A stretch of 64,000 nt of DNA from Nocardioidaceae bacterium (GCA_030655315.1 JAURVT010000010.1:62001-126000); one strand, 5' to 3'. Positions 55,693 to 64,000 are shown, counted from the first letter of the stretch. Notes: generated from the sequence alone by a model not told the origin. Program-made: numbers and translations.

Positions 55693-56883
55693 ATGTCGCA
55701 GTCCGTCATCGTCGCCGGGGCCCGCACCCCGATCGGCCGCCTGCTCGGCGGCCTGAAGACCCTCTCGGGCGCCGACCTGGGCGGCATCGCCATCCGTGGT
55801 GCGCTCGAGAAGGCCGGGGTCACCGGCGATCAGGTCGACTACGTGATCATGGGCCAGGTGCTGGGCGCCGGCGCCGGCCAGGTGCCCGCCCGCCAGGCCG
55901 CGCACGCCGGCGGCATCCCGCTCTCGACGCCCGCGATCACCATCAACAAGGTCTGCCTGTCGGGCATCAACGCGATCGCGCTCGCCGACCAGCTGATCCG
56001 CGCCGGCGAGCACGAGATCGTCGTCGCCGGTGGCCAGGAGTCGATGACCCAGGCACCGCACCTGCTGCCGAAGTCCCGCGAGGGCACCAAGTACGGCGAC
56101 ACCACGCTCGTCGACCACATGGCCCACGACGGTCTCTGGGACGCCCTCACCGACCAGGCCATGGGCGCCCTCACCGAGCAGTGCAACGCCGACGGCCTGC
56201 AGCTGACGCGCGAGGAGCAGGACTCCTTCAGCGCCCGCTCGCACCAGCGCGCGGCCGAGGCGCAGAAGAACGGGGTGTTCGACGACGAGATCGTGCCGGT
56301 CGAGATCCCCAGCCGCCGCGGCGACCCCGTCACCGTCTCCGCCGACGAGGGCGTCCGCGCCGACACCTCCACCGACTCGCTCGGCAAGCTGCGTCCCGCC
56401 TTCGACAGGGCCGGGACGATCACGGCCGGCTCGGCCAGCCAGATCTCCGACGGCGCGTGCGCGGTCGTGGTGATGAGCCGCGCCAAGGCCGAGGAGCTCG
56501 GACTCTCGTGGATCGCCGAGATCGGCCCGTCGGCCAGCGTCGCCGGCCCCGACTCGACCCTGCAGATGCAGCCCGCCAACGCCATCGCCAAGGCCTGCGC
56601 CAAGGGTGGCATCGACCCCGCCTCGCTCGACCTGGTCGAGATCAACGAGGCGTTCGCGGCCGTCGGCATCGCCAGCGCCCGCGAGCTCGGCATCGACGAG
56701 GACCGGGTGAACGTCAACGGCGGCGCCATCGCCGTGGGTCACCCGATCGGGATGTCCGGCGCCCGCATCGTCCTGCACCTCGCCCTCGAGCTCGGACGAC
56801 GCGGCGGCGGCACCGGCGCGGCGGCCCTCTGCGGCGGTGGCGGCCAGGGCGACGCCCTGCTGATCACCGTGCCCGGCGCCTGA
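55693..56883 (+). CDS. Acetyl-CoA acetyltransferase (thiolase)
   Basis: Joins two acetyl-CoA to acetoacetyl-CoA or the reverse; 396 residues. Nucleophile C88 in [40 protein letters not shown] with the catalytic His near 350, and [12 protein letters not shown] with the second Cys near 382. Ethylmalonyl-CoA pathway entry step. GAGGAG before the ATG. meaB follows after 62 bp. Confidence 0.95.
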   Translation: MSQSVIVAGARTPIGRLLGGLKTLSGADLGGIAIRGALEKAGVTGDQVDYVIMGQVLGAGAGQVPARQAAHAGGIPLSTPAITINKVCLSGINAIALADQLIRAGEHEIVVAGGQESMTQAPHLLPKSREGTKYGDTTLVDHMAHDGLWDALTDQAMGALTEQCNADGLQLTREEQDSFSARSHQRAAEAQKNGVFDDEIVPVEIPSRRGDPVTVSADEGVRADTSTDSLGKLRPAFDRAGTITAGSASQISDGACAVVVMSRAKAEELGLSWIAEIGPSASVAGPDSTLQMQPANAIAKACAKGGIDPASLDLVEINEAFAAVGIASARELGIDEDRVNVNGGAIAVGHPIGMSGARIVLHLALELGRRGGGTGAAALCGGGGQGDALLITVPGA

Positions 56884-56945
56884 CGTCCACCGACAGGTCG
56901 CGAGGGTCCGAGGACCTGACGATCCTAAGAGGCCCGAGGTGAGAC

Positions 56946-57941
56946 GTGGTGCGGCGTGAGGTGGACGTGCCGACGCTGGTGCAGCGGGCGCGTGGGGGCG
57001 AGGCGCGATCGGTCGCCCGGCTGATCTCGCTCGTCGAGGACGCGTCGCCGCGGCTGCGCGAGGTGAGCGCGCTGCTCGTCGGGCACGCGGGTCGTGCGCA
57101 CGTCGTGGGGATCACCGGGTCTCCGGGCGTCGGCAAGTCGACGACGACGTCGGCGCTGGTCACCCGGATGCGGCGGCGCGGCCACCGCGTCGGGGTCCTC
57201 GCGGTCGACCCGACCTCGCCCTTCTCCGGCGGTGCGCTGCTCGGGGACCGGGTCCGCATGCAGGAGCACGCGACGGACGTCGACGTCTACATCCGGTCGA
57301 TGGCCACCCGCGGCCACCTCGGTGGCCTGTCGTGGGCGGTGCCGCAGGCCGTGCGGGTGCTGGACGCCGCCGGCTGCGACGTGGTGGTGGTCGAGACCGT
57401 GGGCGTGGGCCAGTCCGAGGTCGACGTCGCCGGGCTCGCCGACACCACCATCGTGCTCCTCGCACCGGGGATGGGCGACGGCATCCAGGCCGCCAAGGCG
57501 GGCGTCCTCGAGATCGGCGACCTCTTCGTGGTCAACAAGGCCGACCGGGACGGTGCCGACCAGGTGGCCCGCGACCTGCGGTCGATGGTCTCCCGCACCG
57601 ACGCCGGCGCGTGGCGTCGACCCGTCCTGAAGGCCGTCGCGTCGTCCGGGGAGGGCGTCGACGAGGTCGCGGCCGCCGTCGAGGAGCATCGCGAGCACCT
57701 CGCGTCCACCGGCGCCCTGGCCGAGCGCCGACGCCGTCGCGCGCGCGACGAGATCGAGACCATCGCCGTCACCGGGCTGCGCGAGAGCCTCGCCGACGTC
57801 GGGGGCGACGCGCGCCTCGACGGGCTGGCCGACGACGTCCTGGCCGGCCGGACCGACCCCTATCGCGCGGCGGACGCCCTGCTGGAGCGCGCGGTCGGCG
57901 GCGGCGCGCCTGCGTCGGCACCGGGCCGTCCTGGGCTATAA
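56946..57941 (+). CDS. meaB: MeaB-type GTPase, mutase chaperone
   Basis: G3E P-loop GTPase of 331 residues that loads adenosylcobalamin into acyl-CoA mutases and protects them. HVVGITGSPGVGKSTTTSAL (P-loop near 60), VLAVDPTSPFSGGALLGDRV, VETVGVGQSEVDVAG (Walker B region) and FVVNKADRDGADQ (base specificity). Serves the mutase at 36573, 20 kb away. GTG start with GAGG 6 nt upstream. Confidence 0.95.
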   Translation: MVRREVDVPTLVQRARGGEARSVARLISLVEDASPRLREVSALLVGHAGRAHVVGITGSPGVGKSTTTSALVTRMRRRGHRVGVLAVDPTSPFSGGALLGDRVRMQEHATDVDVYIRSMATRGHLGGLSWAVPQAVRVLDAAGCDVVVVETVGVGQSEVDVAGLADTTIVLLAPGMGDGIQAAKAGVLEIGDLFVVNKADRDGADQVARDLRSMVSRTDAGAWRRPVLKAVASSGEGVDEVAAAVEEHREHLASTGALAERRRRRARDEIETIAVTGLRESLADVGGDARLDGLADDVLAGRTDPYRAADALLERAVGGGAPASAPGRPGL

Positions 57942-58008
57942 ACGTCTCTGGGCCCTCGTGCGCCCAGCAGCGCCCGTCCCCGTCCCGACCCCCCAGGAGA
58001 GCCGGCTC

Positions 58009-58167
58009 GTGCTCAAGAAGGTCGTCGTCCTGCTCGTGGTCGCCTTCGCGGTGTACTACCTGTTGACCAGCCCGGGTGCCGCCGCCGACTCCGTGCGGGG
58101 TGCGTTCGACGCCGTGATGGAGGCGTTCAACCAGGTGCGGCTGTTCTTCGAGCGTCTCGTCGGCTGA
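58009..58167 (+). CDS. Small single-helix membrane protein
   Basis: 52 residues from GTG 58009: one membrane helix (KKVVVLLVVAFAVYYLLTS) and an amphipathic helix (FDAVMEAFNQVRLFFERLVG). AGGAG stands 9 nt upstream, and TATAAA at 57937 is a good -10. It lies 3 bp before the PH-domain gene, so it is probably its partner. Function unknown. Confidence 0.7.
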   Translation: MLKKVVVLLVVAFAVYYLLTSPGAAADSVRGAFDAVMEAFNQVRLFFERLVG

Positions 58168-58170
58168 GCC

Positions 58171-58722
58171 GTGCTGGGCGTGCTGCGCCAGTGGCTGCGG
58201 CTGATCCCCGACCAGGAGATCGGCAAGCACCTCCTCGCCGAGGAGGGTGAGCACACGATCGACGTCGTGCGCCACCACTGGGTGGTCTACTGCCGCGCGG
58301 TCGTCGAGGCCGTCCTCGCGCTGCTGCTCGGGGTGTGGGCGCTGTTCTGGCGCGTCGACGTCGCCTGGATACCGATGGTGCTCGGCCTCGGCCTGGTGGT
58401 CCACGCGGTCTGGACGGCGCTGACCTGGCACATGGACGTCTTCGTCGTCACCAACATGAGGGTGTTCCGCGCGAGCGGTGTGCTCTCGGTCAAGACCGCG
58501 ACCATGCCGATCTCGCGCATCCTCGACATCACCGTCGAGAAGCCGTTCGTCGGACGGATCCTGGGCTACGGCCACTTCGTCTTCGAGTCAGCCGCGCAGG
58601 CCCAGGGGCTGCGCGACATCCGCTACATCGGCGACCCCGACGAGCGCGACCTCACCATCCAGCGCGTCGTGCAGCGCTCGGGCCTGCGCAAGTCCGTCCG
58701 CCGGGACGACCCCCATGGGTAG
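58171..58722 (+). CDS. PH-domain (bPH2) membrane protein
   Basis: 183 residues. A cytoplasmic start HLLAEEGEHTIDVVRHHWVV, two membrane helices (VEAVLALLLGVWALFWRVDV, MVLGLGLVVHAVWTALTW), then a bacterial PH/YdbS-like domain: VFVVTNMRVFRASGVLSVKT, MPISRILDITVEKPFVGRIL, FVFESAAQAQGLRDIRYIGD. Common in actinobacteria; no established function. Overlaps the MarR gene by 8 bp. Confidence 0.88.
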   Translation: MLGVLRQWLRLIPDQEIGKHLLAEEGEHTIDVVRHHWVVYCRAVVEAVLALLLGVWALFWRVDVAWIPMVLGLGLVVHAVWTALTWHMDVFVVTNMRVFRASGVLSVKTATMPISRILDITVEKPFVGRILGYGHFVFESAAQAQGLRDIRYIGDPDERDLTIQRVVQRSGLRKSVRRDDPHG

Positions 58723-59212
58723 CCCGCTGGGGTTCGACCCGATCGAGGAGGCGGCGCGGCAGTGGGCGGCCCGCTGGCCCGCGGTGCCCCAGATGCGCGC
58801 GGTCACCTCGATCATGCGGGTGCAGCAGCTGCTGATCGCCCAGCTCGACGAGATCCTCAAGCCGCACGGGCTGACCTTCGCGCGCTACGAGGCGCTCGTC
58901 CTGCTCGTGTTCAGCCGCCGGGGGTCGCTGCCGCTCGGCAAGATGGGCGAGCGGCTGCAGGTGCACCCGACGTCCGTGACCTCGATCGTCCGACGTCTCG
59001 AGGCCGGCGGGCTGGTGCTGCGGCGCCCGCACCCAGACGACGGCCGCGCCGTCCTCGCCGAGGTGACGACGCGCGGACGCGCCGTGGTGGAGGCGGCCAC
59101 GGTCGACCTCACGGCCGCGCAGTTCGGCCTCGACGTGCTCGACGACGCGTCGCTCGAGCAGGTCTTCGACCTCTTCCGTCCGCTGCGCCACGCCGCCGGC
59201 GACTTCACCTGA
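58715..59212 (+). CDS. MarR-family transcriptional regulator
   Basis: 165 residues. Winged helix at about 60-120: LPLGKMGERLQVHPTSVTSI (helix-turn-helix) and LVLRRPHPDDGRAVLAEVTT (wing with the D-D-x-R motif). Helices at both ends form the dimer. Starts inside the PH-domain gene. Targets unknown; no palindrome stands out in the adjacent gaps. Confidence 0.9.
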   Translation: MGSPLGFDPIEEAARQWAARWPAVPQMRAVTSIMRVQQLLIAQLDEILKPHGLTFARYEALVLLVFSRRGSLPLGKMGERLQVHPTSVTSIVRRLEAGGLVLRRPHPDDGRAVLAEVTTRGRAVVEAATVDLTAAQFGLDVLDDASLEQVFDLFRPLRHAAGDFT

Positions 59213-59260
59213 CCGAGGCCCTTCCTCGTCCCGGCGGCGTCGGTGCGAGATGATGGCTCC

Positions 59261-60193
59261 ATGAGCAGCTTCTCGCGGCCCGGTGCGGTCGACCTGTCCG
59301 CCTTCAAGAACCCCGCCCCGCAGCAGCCGCCCGCGGGCGGCGCTCCCCGTGCCGGCGCGCCCGCCCCGGCCGGCGGCGCCTACGTGGTCGACGTGACGGA
59401 GCAGAACTTCCAGGCCGAGGTCGTCGAGGCGTCGATGACGCACGTCGTCGTCCTCTCGCTGTGGTCGGCACGCTCGCCCGAGAGCGAGACGTTCAACGCG
59501 ACCCTGGCCGAGGTCACCGAGACCTACGCCGGACGGATCCTGCTGGCCCGCGTCGACGTCGACGTCAACCCGCAGATCGCCCAGGCCGTCGGCGCGCAGG
59601 GCGTGCCGTTCGTGCTCGGCCTCGTCAGCGGTCGACCGGTACCCCTGTTCCAGGGCACGGTCGACGCCGAGGACGTCCGCCGCTACTTCGACGAGCTCGT
59701 CAAGGTCGCGATCTCCAACGGCGTCGCCGGCACCGCCGCGCCGCGGAGCACGGTCGACCCCGAGGCCGACGGTGACGAGGACGACCCGCGCTTCGCCGAG
59801 GCCGACGAGCGTCTCGGCGCCGACGACCTCGACGGCGCCGTCGCGGCCTACGAGGCGCTCGTCGCCCAGAACCCCAAGGACGTCGAGGCCGCCGAGCGGC
59901 TGGCCGGCGTCAAGCTGATGCAGCGCACGCGGGGAGCCGACCTCGAGTCCGCCCGCCGGGCCGCGGCCGACGACCCCGCCGACGTCGACGCCCAGCTGCT
60001 CGTGGCCGACCTCGACCTCAGCGGCGGCCACGTCGACGACGCCTTCTCCCGCCTGATCGACCTCGTCCGCCGCACCTTCGGCGACGACCGAGACCGGGTC
60101 CGCGAGCACCTCGTCGAGCTGTTCACCGTCGCCGGAGCCGACGACCCCCGCGTCGGGCCCGCCCGCCGCGCCCTCTCCGCCGCCCTCTTCTGA
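59261..60193 (+). CDS. Tetratricopeptide co-chaperone YbbN (thioredoxin-like)
   Basis: 310 residues. A Pro/Ala-rich start, a thioredoxin fold at about 40-155 (VVVLSLWSARSPESETFNAT, ILLARVDVDVNPQIAQAVGA, QGVPFVLGL), then TPR-like helices to the end (AYEALVAQNPKDVEAAERLA). The active-site CxxC is replaced by SARSPES, so it is not a redox enzyme; E. coli YbbN aids DnaK/GroEL. GATGAT six bases before the ATG is a weak leaderless -10. Confidence 0.88.
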   Translation: MSSFSRPGAVDLSAFKNPAPQQPPAGGAPRAGAPAPAGGAYVVDVTEQNFQAEVVEASMTHVVVLSLWSARSPESETFNATLAEVTETYAGRILLARVDVDVNPQIAQAVGAQGVPFVLGLVSGRPVPLFQGTVDAEDVRRYFDELVKVAISNGVAGTAAPRSTVDPEADGDEDDPRFAEADERLGADDLDGAVAAYEALVAQNPKDVEAAERLAGVKLMQRTRGADLESARRAAADDPADVDAQLLVADLDLSGGHVDDAFSRLIDLVRRTFGDDRDRVREHLVELFTVAGADDPRVGPARRALSAALF

Positions 60194-60290
60194 GCCCCGG
60201 CATCCCCGGACGCTGCGTTGCTCGCGGCTTCGACGAACGACACCAGTTCGCCGTTGCCGCGGCGCCTGGCCTCCGGGGCGCCTGACCTCA
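60192..60290. repeat. Dispersed imperfect palindrome, family 2, copy C
   Basis: Begins at the ybbN stop. Landmarks: GCCCCGGCATCCCCGG, CTGCGTTGCTCGCGGCTTCG, ACGAAC, CCAGTTCGCCGTTGCCGCGG, CGCCTGGCCTCCGGGGCGCC. Closest to copy A. Convergent junction with the SDR gene. Confidence 0.75.
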
Positions 60291-60352
60291 GAAGACCCCG
60301 GCCGCTGGTATCCGGTCCCGGGCACCCCACCTGCACCACCTGGCCCGGAGAA

Positions 60353-60390
60353 CCGACAGAACCACGGGAAGTTCGCCGTGGTCCTGTCGG
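60353..60390. terminator. 15-bp hairpin between convergent ybbN and SDR genes
   Basis: CCGACAGAACCACGG (60353-60367) and CCGTGGTCCTGTCGG (60376-60390) pair over 15 positions with one mismatch and an 8-nt loop. A strong bidirectional terminator candidate, in addition to the family-2 copy in the same 245-bp gap. Confidence 0.7.
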
Positions 60391-60438
60391 AAGACCGTGC
60401 CTACCTGGGAATCCGACACCCACGCGGACGCGTGAGCG

Positions 60439-61119
60439 TCAGGAGAAGGCGTCGGACGCGACGTCGGTCTCGTCGCCGGTGATCGCGGCGAGGATGCGGG
60501 CGGCGACGTCGTCGGCCGCGAGGCCCTGAGACATCCTGGGCGCCTCGCCGGCGACGGGACGGGTGGCGAGGCCGGTCTCGGTGTGGGGCGGGCGGACGTC
60601 GAGGACGCGGACCTTGCGGCGACGCAGCTCGGTACGGATGCTCGTCAGGTACGCCGACAGCGCCGCCTTGCTGGCCGAGTAGGCGGCCATCTGGGGCATC
60701 GGACGCTCGGCCACGACGGCGCTGATGGCCGCCACGAAGCCGCCCTCGGACAGGTGGGGCGACGCCGCGCGCACGAGTCGCAGCGGGGCCAGGTAGTTGA
60801 GGAGGAGCAGCTCGTCGACCACGTCGTCGTCGACCTCCGACGCCGGGCCGAAGGCCACGACCCCCGCGGCGTGCACCACCGCGTCGAGGCCACCGGTGGC
60901 CTCCACGGTCCGGGCGACGAGGTCCTCCGGCGCACCGGGGACGGTCAGGTCGGCCGCGAGCACGACGGCGCCGTCGATGCCGAGGTCGGTGAGCCGTCCC
61001 TCGTCGCGGGCCGACACGACGACGCGCGCCCCCGCGTCGGCGAGCCCGCGCGCGAGGCGGGAGCCCAGCCCTCCGGTCGCGCCCGTCACCAGCACCGTCT
61101 TGCCACCCAGGTCCGTCAT
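60439..61119 (-). CDS. Short-chain dehydrogenase/reductase (SDR)
   Basis: 226 residues. VLVTGATGGLGSRLARGLAD (NAD(P)-binding TGxxxGxG), VVHAAGVVAFGPAS near 87, FVAAISAVVAERPMPQMAAY-SASK with the catalytic Ser, Tyr and Lys near 130-150. Classical SDR; the RRRKVRVLDVRPPHTETGLA tail is usual. Substrate unknown. Confidence 0.92.
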   Translation of the reverse strand: MTDLGGKTVLVTGATGGLGSRLARGLADAGARVVVSARDEGRLTDLGIDGAVVLAADLTVPGAPEDLVARTVEATGGLDAVVHAAGVVAFGPASEVDDDVVDELLLLNYLAPLRLVRAASPHLSEGGFVAAISAVVAERPMPQMAAYSASKAALSAYLTSIRTELRRRKVRVLDVRPPHTETGLATRPVAGEAPRMSQGLAADDVAARILAAITGDETDVASDAFS

Positions 61120-61273
61120 GGCTCCATCCTCCCGGCGGGCGGACGGGGACGCAGACGGACCTGTGGCGTCCCGGTGCGTCAGGGCCCGCGACCCGGCAGG
61201 GGAAAGTACGCTGGCCGCAGGTCAGGACTGCGCGCAGGAGGGCGTCCGGCGGGCCGGACCCTCGGGAGGGACA

Positions 61274-62254
61274 GTGCGACGGATCGTCGGCGTCGTCGTG
61301 CTGCTCGTCGGCGTCCTCGTGGTGCTCGCCGGAGCGGCCGTGATGGTGGTCCTCGGCCCCGACGACCGCGCGACCACCGGACCCCACCGCATCGACACGG
61401 TCGGCGTCGCCGTCGTCACCACCCCGCGGGCCATCACGTACGCCGGGCCGACGGTGAGCGTCCTCGCCGAGCTCCCGGACGACAAGCCCGTGTTCGTCGG
61501 GCTCGGCAACGCCGTCGACGTGCAGAACTACCTGGGCGGCACCCAGCGGCTGTCCATCACCCGCGTGCAGGTGCCGTGGCGGATCACGTCGCGTCAGGAG
61601 GCGGGTGAGCCCAACCTGTCCGCGGCGCCCACCGCGCTCGACTGGTGGGAGGCGCAGTCGGCCGGGCTGGGCGGAGCGGCGATCACCGTCGCGCTGCCCG
61701 ACGAGCCCGTGTCGCTCGCCGTGCTGGCCGTCGGCGACTCCGACCTCGAGGGCCTGCGCCTCACCACCGCCTACGACGTCGCCGGAGGCTTCCTGGGCGG
61801 CGCCGGCGGGGTCGCGACCGGCCTCGGGATCGGGTTCCTCGGCCTGATGCGGGTGCGCGGCACGCCGCTGCGGCGCGCCGCGGCCGCCGACCCCGAGGGC
61901 GGCGAGGCGCGCTACGTCTTCGTCGACGACGCCGGCGCCGAGCACGAGGTCGACCCGGCCGACCTCGACGGCTACGAGATCGTCGACGACGCGCCGGCGC
62001 TCACGCCACCACCGGTGCCGGTCGTCGCGCCCGCGCCCGCGCCCGTGGCCGTCGACGAGCCCGAGCCCGTCGAGGAGGAGGTCGTGTACGTGCTGGTGGA
62101 CGAGGACGGCCGGGAGCGCGAGATCTCCGCCTCCGAGGCCGAGGGACTCGAGGTCGTCGAGGAGATCGTCGAGGACGCCCCGGACCCGGACGACGACGAG
62201 CGCGGCGACGGGCACTGGCGCTCGCGCCTGCGCCGCGCGCTGGGGGTCGAGTGA
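61274..62254 (+). CDS. Membrane protein with duplicated acidic cytoplasmic motif
   Basis: 326 residues. An N-terminal membrane helix (IVGVVVLLVGVLVVLAGAAV), an outer domain (residues 30-165, with FVGLGNAVDVQNYLGG), a second helix (GGFLGGAGGVATGLGIGFLG), and a cytoplasmic tail that carries two copies of a 22-residue motif starting YVFVDDAGAEHEVDPADLDG (about 213) and YVLVDEDGREREISASEAEG (about 271). GGGAGG 4 nt before the GTG. Its stop overlaps the lipoprotein gene, so the pair probably act together at the envelope. No function known to me. Confidence 0.75.
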   Translation: MRRIVGVVVLLVGVLVVLAGAAVMVVLGPDDRATTGPHRIDTVGVAVVTTPRAITYAGPTVSVLAELPDDKPVFVGLGNAVDVQNYLGGTQRLSITRVQVPWRITSRQEAGEPNLSAAPTALDWWEAQSAGLGGAAITVALPDEPVSLAVLAVGDSDLEGLRLTTAYDVAGGFLGGAGGVATGLGIGFLGLMRVRGTPLRRAAAADPEGGEARYVFVDDAGAEHEVDPADLDGYEIVDDAPALTPPPVPVVAPAPAPVAVDEPEPVEEEVVYVLVDEDGREREISASEAEGLEVVEEIVEDAPDPDDDERGDGHWRSRLRRALGVE

Positions 62255-63234
62255 CGGGCCGCGCGGGCCGCTGCTGCGCCGCCGCCCTGGCGCTCGGCCT
62301 GGCGGTGCTCGCGGGCTGCGGACAGGTGCCCCAGCGCAAGGACACCGCCGCGCCGATCAGCAAGGTCGCCGCCGACGGGCGCGAGATCGACGCGATCTAC
62401 ACCCGCTACCGCGACGTCCGCGCCAACGCCCTCAAGCTGCTCGACCCCGAGCCGCTGGCCACCGTCGAGTCCGGCCCGGTGCTGGCGATCGACGCCGGGG
62501 CGCTGCAGGTCGCCAAGCGGCTGGCGGGCACCCGGCCGGTCGAGGAGAGCCAGGACCTGCGCATCGAGCGTGTCCTGTCGCCGCGGCTCGACGCCTACCC
62601 GCTGTGGTTCGTCGCGCGGGTGCGCGACAACGTCAAGAAGGTCACCAAGGTCCAGATCTTCCAACGCACCGCCGCCACCGCCCAGTGGACGATGGTCGCG
62701 AGCCCCGAGGCGCTGCTCAGCACCACCCTGCCGCCCTTCGCCACCGACGACGCCGGGTCGCTCGAGACGATCGAGCCCGAGGACGACACCGGCCTGGTCT
62801 CCTCGCCGACCCAGGCCATCACCGACTACGCGGCCGCCCTGCGCGATCCGCAGAGCCCCGCGGCGCAGAAGGTGGTCGACGACTCGTTCATCCAGCAGAT
62901 GCGCCAGGTCGCCGGCCAGTCCTCGGCCATCAAGGGCGTCACGTTCACCCAGTCCTGGGGCGCACGCCCCGTCGAGTTCGCCATGCGCACCCAGGACGGC
63001 GGCGCCCTCGTCGTGGCCACCCTGCTGCGCCAGGACGGCTACGAGATCGCCGACGGCGTCGAGGTGTCCTGGCCCGAGGGCTCGGCCCAGAAGGCCTTCC
63101 TGTCCAACAAGCTCTACACCGCCGGCCTGCTCCGCTACTACCACCAGGTGCTGCTCTACGTCCCGCCCGAGGGCGGCGAGCTGCCCCGCGTCCTCGCGCA
63201 GTACGGCGGGGTCGTGGACGGCGAGGGCTTCTAG
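62251..63234 (+). CDS. Predicted lipoprotein
   Basis: 327 residues with a lipoprotein signal: basic start TGRAGR, hydrophobic core and lipobox LAGC (Cys about 23). The mature part (VPQRKDTAAPISKVAADGRE, LDAYPLWFVARVRDNVKKVT, YHQVLLYVPPEGGELPRVLA) is mixed alpha/beta with no motif I recognise. GTG start overlapping the upstream membrane-protein gene. Ends at a family-2 repeat. Confidence 0.8.
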   Translation: MTGRAGRCCAAALALGLAVLAGCGQVPQRKDTAAPISKVAADGREIDAIYTRYRDVRANALKLLDPEPLATVESGPVLAIDAGALQVAKRLAGTRPVEESQDLRIERVLSPRLDAYPLWFVARVRDNVKKVTKVQIFQRTAATAQWTMVASPEALLSTTLPPFATDDAGSLETIEPEDDTGLVSSPTQAITDYAAALRDPQSPAAQKVVDDSFIQQMRQVAGQSSAIKGVTFTQSWGARPVEFAMRTQDGGALVVATLLRQDGYEIADGVEVSWPEGSAQKAFLSNKLYTAGLLRYYHQVLLYVPPEGGELPRVLAQYGGVVDGEGF

Positions 63235-63335
63235 CGGGCCTGAGCATCCCGGCCGGCGGCGTTGCTGCCCGCTTCGACGGACCAGGGCAGTCCGACTTCG
63301 CGGACGCGCCTGGTCATCCGGGCGCTCAGACCCGC
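63234..63335. repeat. Dispersed imperfect palindrome, family 2, copy D
   Basis: From the lipoprotein stop. Landmarks: GCGGGCCTGAGCATCCCGG, CCGGCGGCGTTGCTGCCCGC, TTCGACGGACCAGG, GACTTCGCGGACGCGCCTGG, TCATCCGGGCGCTCAGACCC. Outer arms GGGCCTGAGC and GCTCAGACCC nearly pair. The rest of 63336-63485 is GC-rich with no gene seen. Confidence 0.75.
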
Positions 63336-63485
63336 TGTCAGCGTGACCGCTGAGCCGAGACACCCGCACCGGACCGGCGGCCCGGACCGGCCGCCGGCTT
63401 CGCTGCGCCCTTCGGGCACCCGCCGAGGTCGTCGGTCCGGTCTCCGGGCGGTGTCGACGTCGGCGGCTGACCGCCAGGACGACGC

Positions 63486-64000
63486 TCAGCGCGGGATCCC
63501 ACGCTCCCGATAGGCGACGGAGGAGCCGGGCAGGCCCTCGAGCAGCGCGACGGTGGCGGCGGCGGCGCGCTCGGCGACGGTGGCGGGATCGCACCAGTGG
63601 ACGGCGGCGATCTCGGTGGGCTGGAGGGTCCAGGTCGAGGTGGAGGCGGCGTCGACGGGGGCGAGGTCGAAGACGAAGACGCACGCGTCGTCCCACTCGC
63701 GCCAGGGCGCGAGCCAGTTGACGGTGCGCAGGCCGAGCACCTGCACCTCGATGCCGAGCTCCTCCTCGAGCTCGCGCACCAGGCCGTCGGCTGGCGACTC
63801 GGAGGGCTCGACGACGCCGCCGGGGAGGTCCCACTCGCGCTTGTAGGTCAGCTCGCAGAGCAGCACCCGGCCGTCGGCGTCGTGGAGCAGCCCCTGCGAG
63901 ATCACCCGCTTGCGGGGCAGGCCAGCGTTGAGCATCGCGATGAAGCCGTCGTGCGAGCCCGCCTGCGGGTCGCCGACCACCCGGGCCAGCAGCGCCTGGT
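63486..64000 (-). CDS. Nudix hydrolase (N-terminus outside window)
   Basis: About 171 codons visible; the frame stays open to base 64000. The Nudix box is GGVVEPSESPADGLVRELEE followed by ELGI, matching GX5EX7REUXEEXGU. Preceding LLCELTYKREWDLPGG and the start DGFIAMLNAGLPRKRVISQG are typical of an actinobacterial Nudix group. Substrate unknown. A GTG at 63980 is a possible start, but QALLARVVGDP before it looks like continuing protein. Confidence 0.9.
   Translation of the reverse strand, partial: QALLARVVGDPQAGSHDGFIAMLNAGLPRKRVISQGLLHDADGRVLLCELTYKREWDLPGGVVEPSESPADGLVRELEEELGIEVQVLGLRTVNWLAPWREWDDACVFVFDLAPVDAASTSTWTLQPTEIAAVHWCDPATVAERAAAATVALLEGLPGSSVAYRERGIPR

Noticed and set aside
59249-59260. 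GATGAT before ybbN as a leaderless promoter
   Set aside because: First base of TANNNT is missing, so it was left out of the leaderless list.

Overview
The window is chromosomal core DNA from a very GC-rich actinobacterium, most likely a Nocardioidaceae member (Aeromicrobium/Nocardioides-like; inferred from gene content and order, not from a search). The evidence is strong GC3 bias, NucS in place of MutSL-type repair, a fused E1-E2 oxoglutarate dehydrogenase followed by a DUF6104 gene, the order argS-lysA-hom-thrC-thrB-rho-rpmE-prfA-prmC-atp, and many leaderless promoters in which TANNNT stands 6-7 nt before the start codon. I see no rRNA, prophage, insertion sequence or CRISPR array.

Layout. 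1-845 (minus): SigB/SigF-type sigma factor, cut by the window edge, and its anti-sigma kinase. 1125-8312: malic enzyme, an MDR oxidoreductase, then on the minus strand an AAA ATPase, DUF6104 and the large 2-oxoglutarate decarboxylase/dehydrogenase. 8389-12012: tRNA-Arg(CCG), a response regulator, argS and lysA. 12219-17236: an LPNTG wall-anchored protein, then hom-thrC-thrB. 17237-22624: rho with a long leader, glutathione peroxidase, rpmE, prfA and prmC. 22732-24810: a PTS IIABC permease. 25095-27065: tsaC and wecA. 27184-35424: the complete F1Fo ATP synthase operon and a DUF2550 gene. 35539-46725: corrinoid adenosyltransferase, ethylmalonyl-CoA mutase, ferritin, an amino-acid oxidase, macro-domain protein, NucS, a double-domain 3-hydroxyacyl-CoA dehydrogenase, a hydrolase and a pentapeptide-repeat protein. 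46731-49736: a Scy/DivIVA-like coiled-coil protein and crotonyl-CoA carboxylase/reductase. 49870-55074: a GntR regulator and a divergent NRAMP-pxpABC-DUF1445 operon (5-oxoproline use). 55121-60193: methylmalonyl-CoA epimerase, thiolase, MeaB, a PH-domain protein, MarR and YbbN. 60439-64000: an SDR, a membrane protein, a lipoprotein and a Nudix hydrolase cut by the edge.

How the genes work together. Scattered over 20 kb are most dedicated steps of the ethylmalonyl-CoA pathway for growth on C2 compounds and fatty acids: acetyl-CoA acetyltransferase, 3-hydroxybutyryl-CoA dehydrogenase, crotonyl-CoA carboxylase/reductase, ethylmalonyl-CoA mutase, the ethylmalonyl/methylmalonyl-CoA epimerase, the mutase chaperone MeaB and the enzyme that makes its adenosyl-B12. 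They are not one operon, yet the promoters of the four CoA enzymes ecm, hbd, ccr and thl carry the same two motifs in the same order: a CRP-like GTGACC...CAC element and then a TACC-N4-GGTA element. This looks like an undescribed regulon and is the main finding. CRP-like sites also lie before malic enzyme, kgd, the pxp operon and the ATP synthase operon.

Non-coding structure is rich. Nearly every convergent gene junction holds a long palindrome. Two dispersed repeat families are visible: a palindrome with 21-nt arms (2 copies) and an imperfect palindrome of about 90 bp (4 copies). Other specific sites are an IdeR/DtxR-like iron box before ferritin and a GntR-type operator filling the -35/-10 spacer of the pxp promoter.
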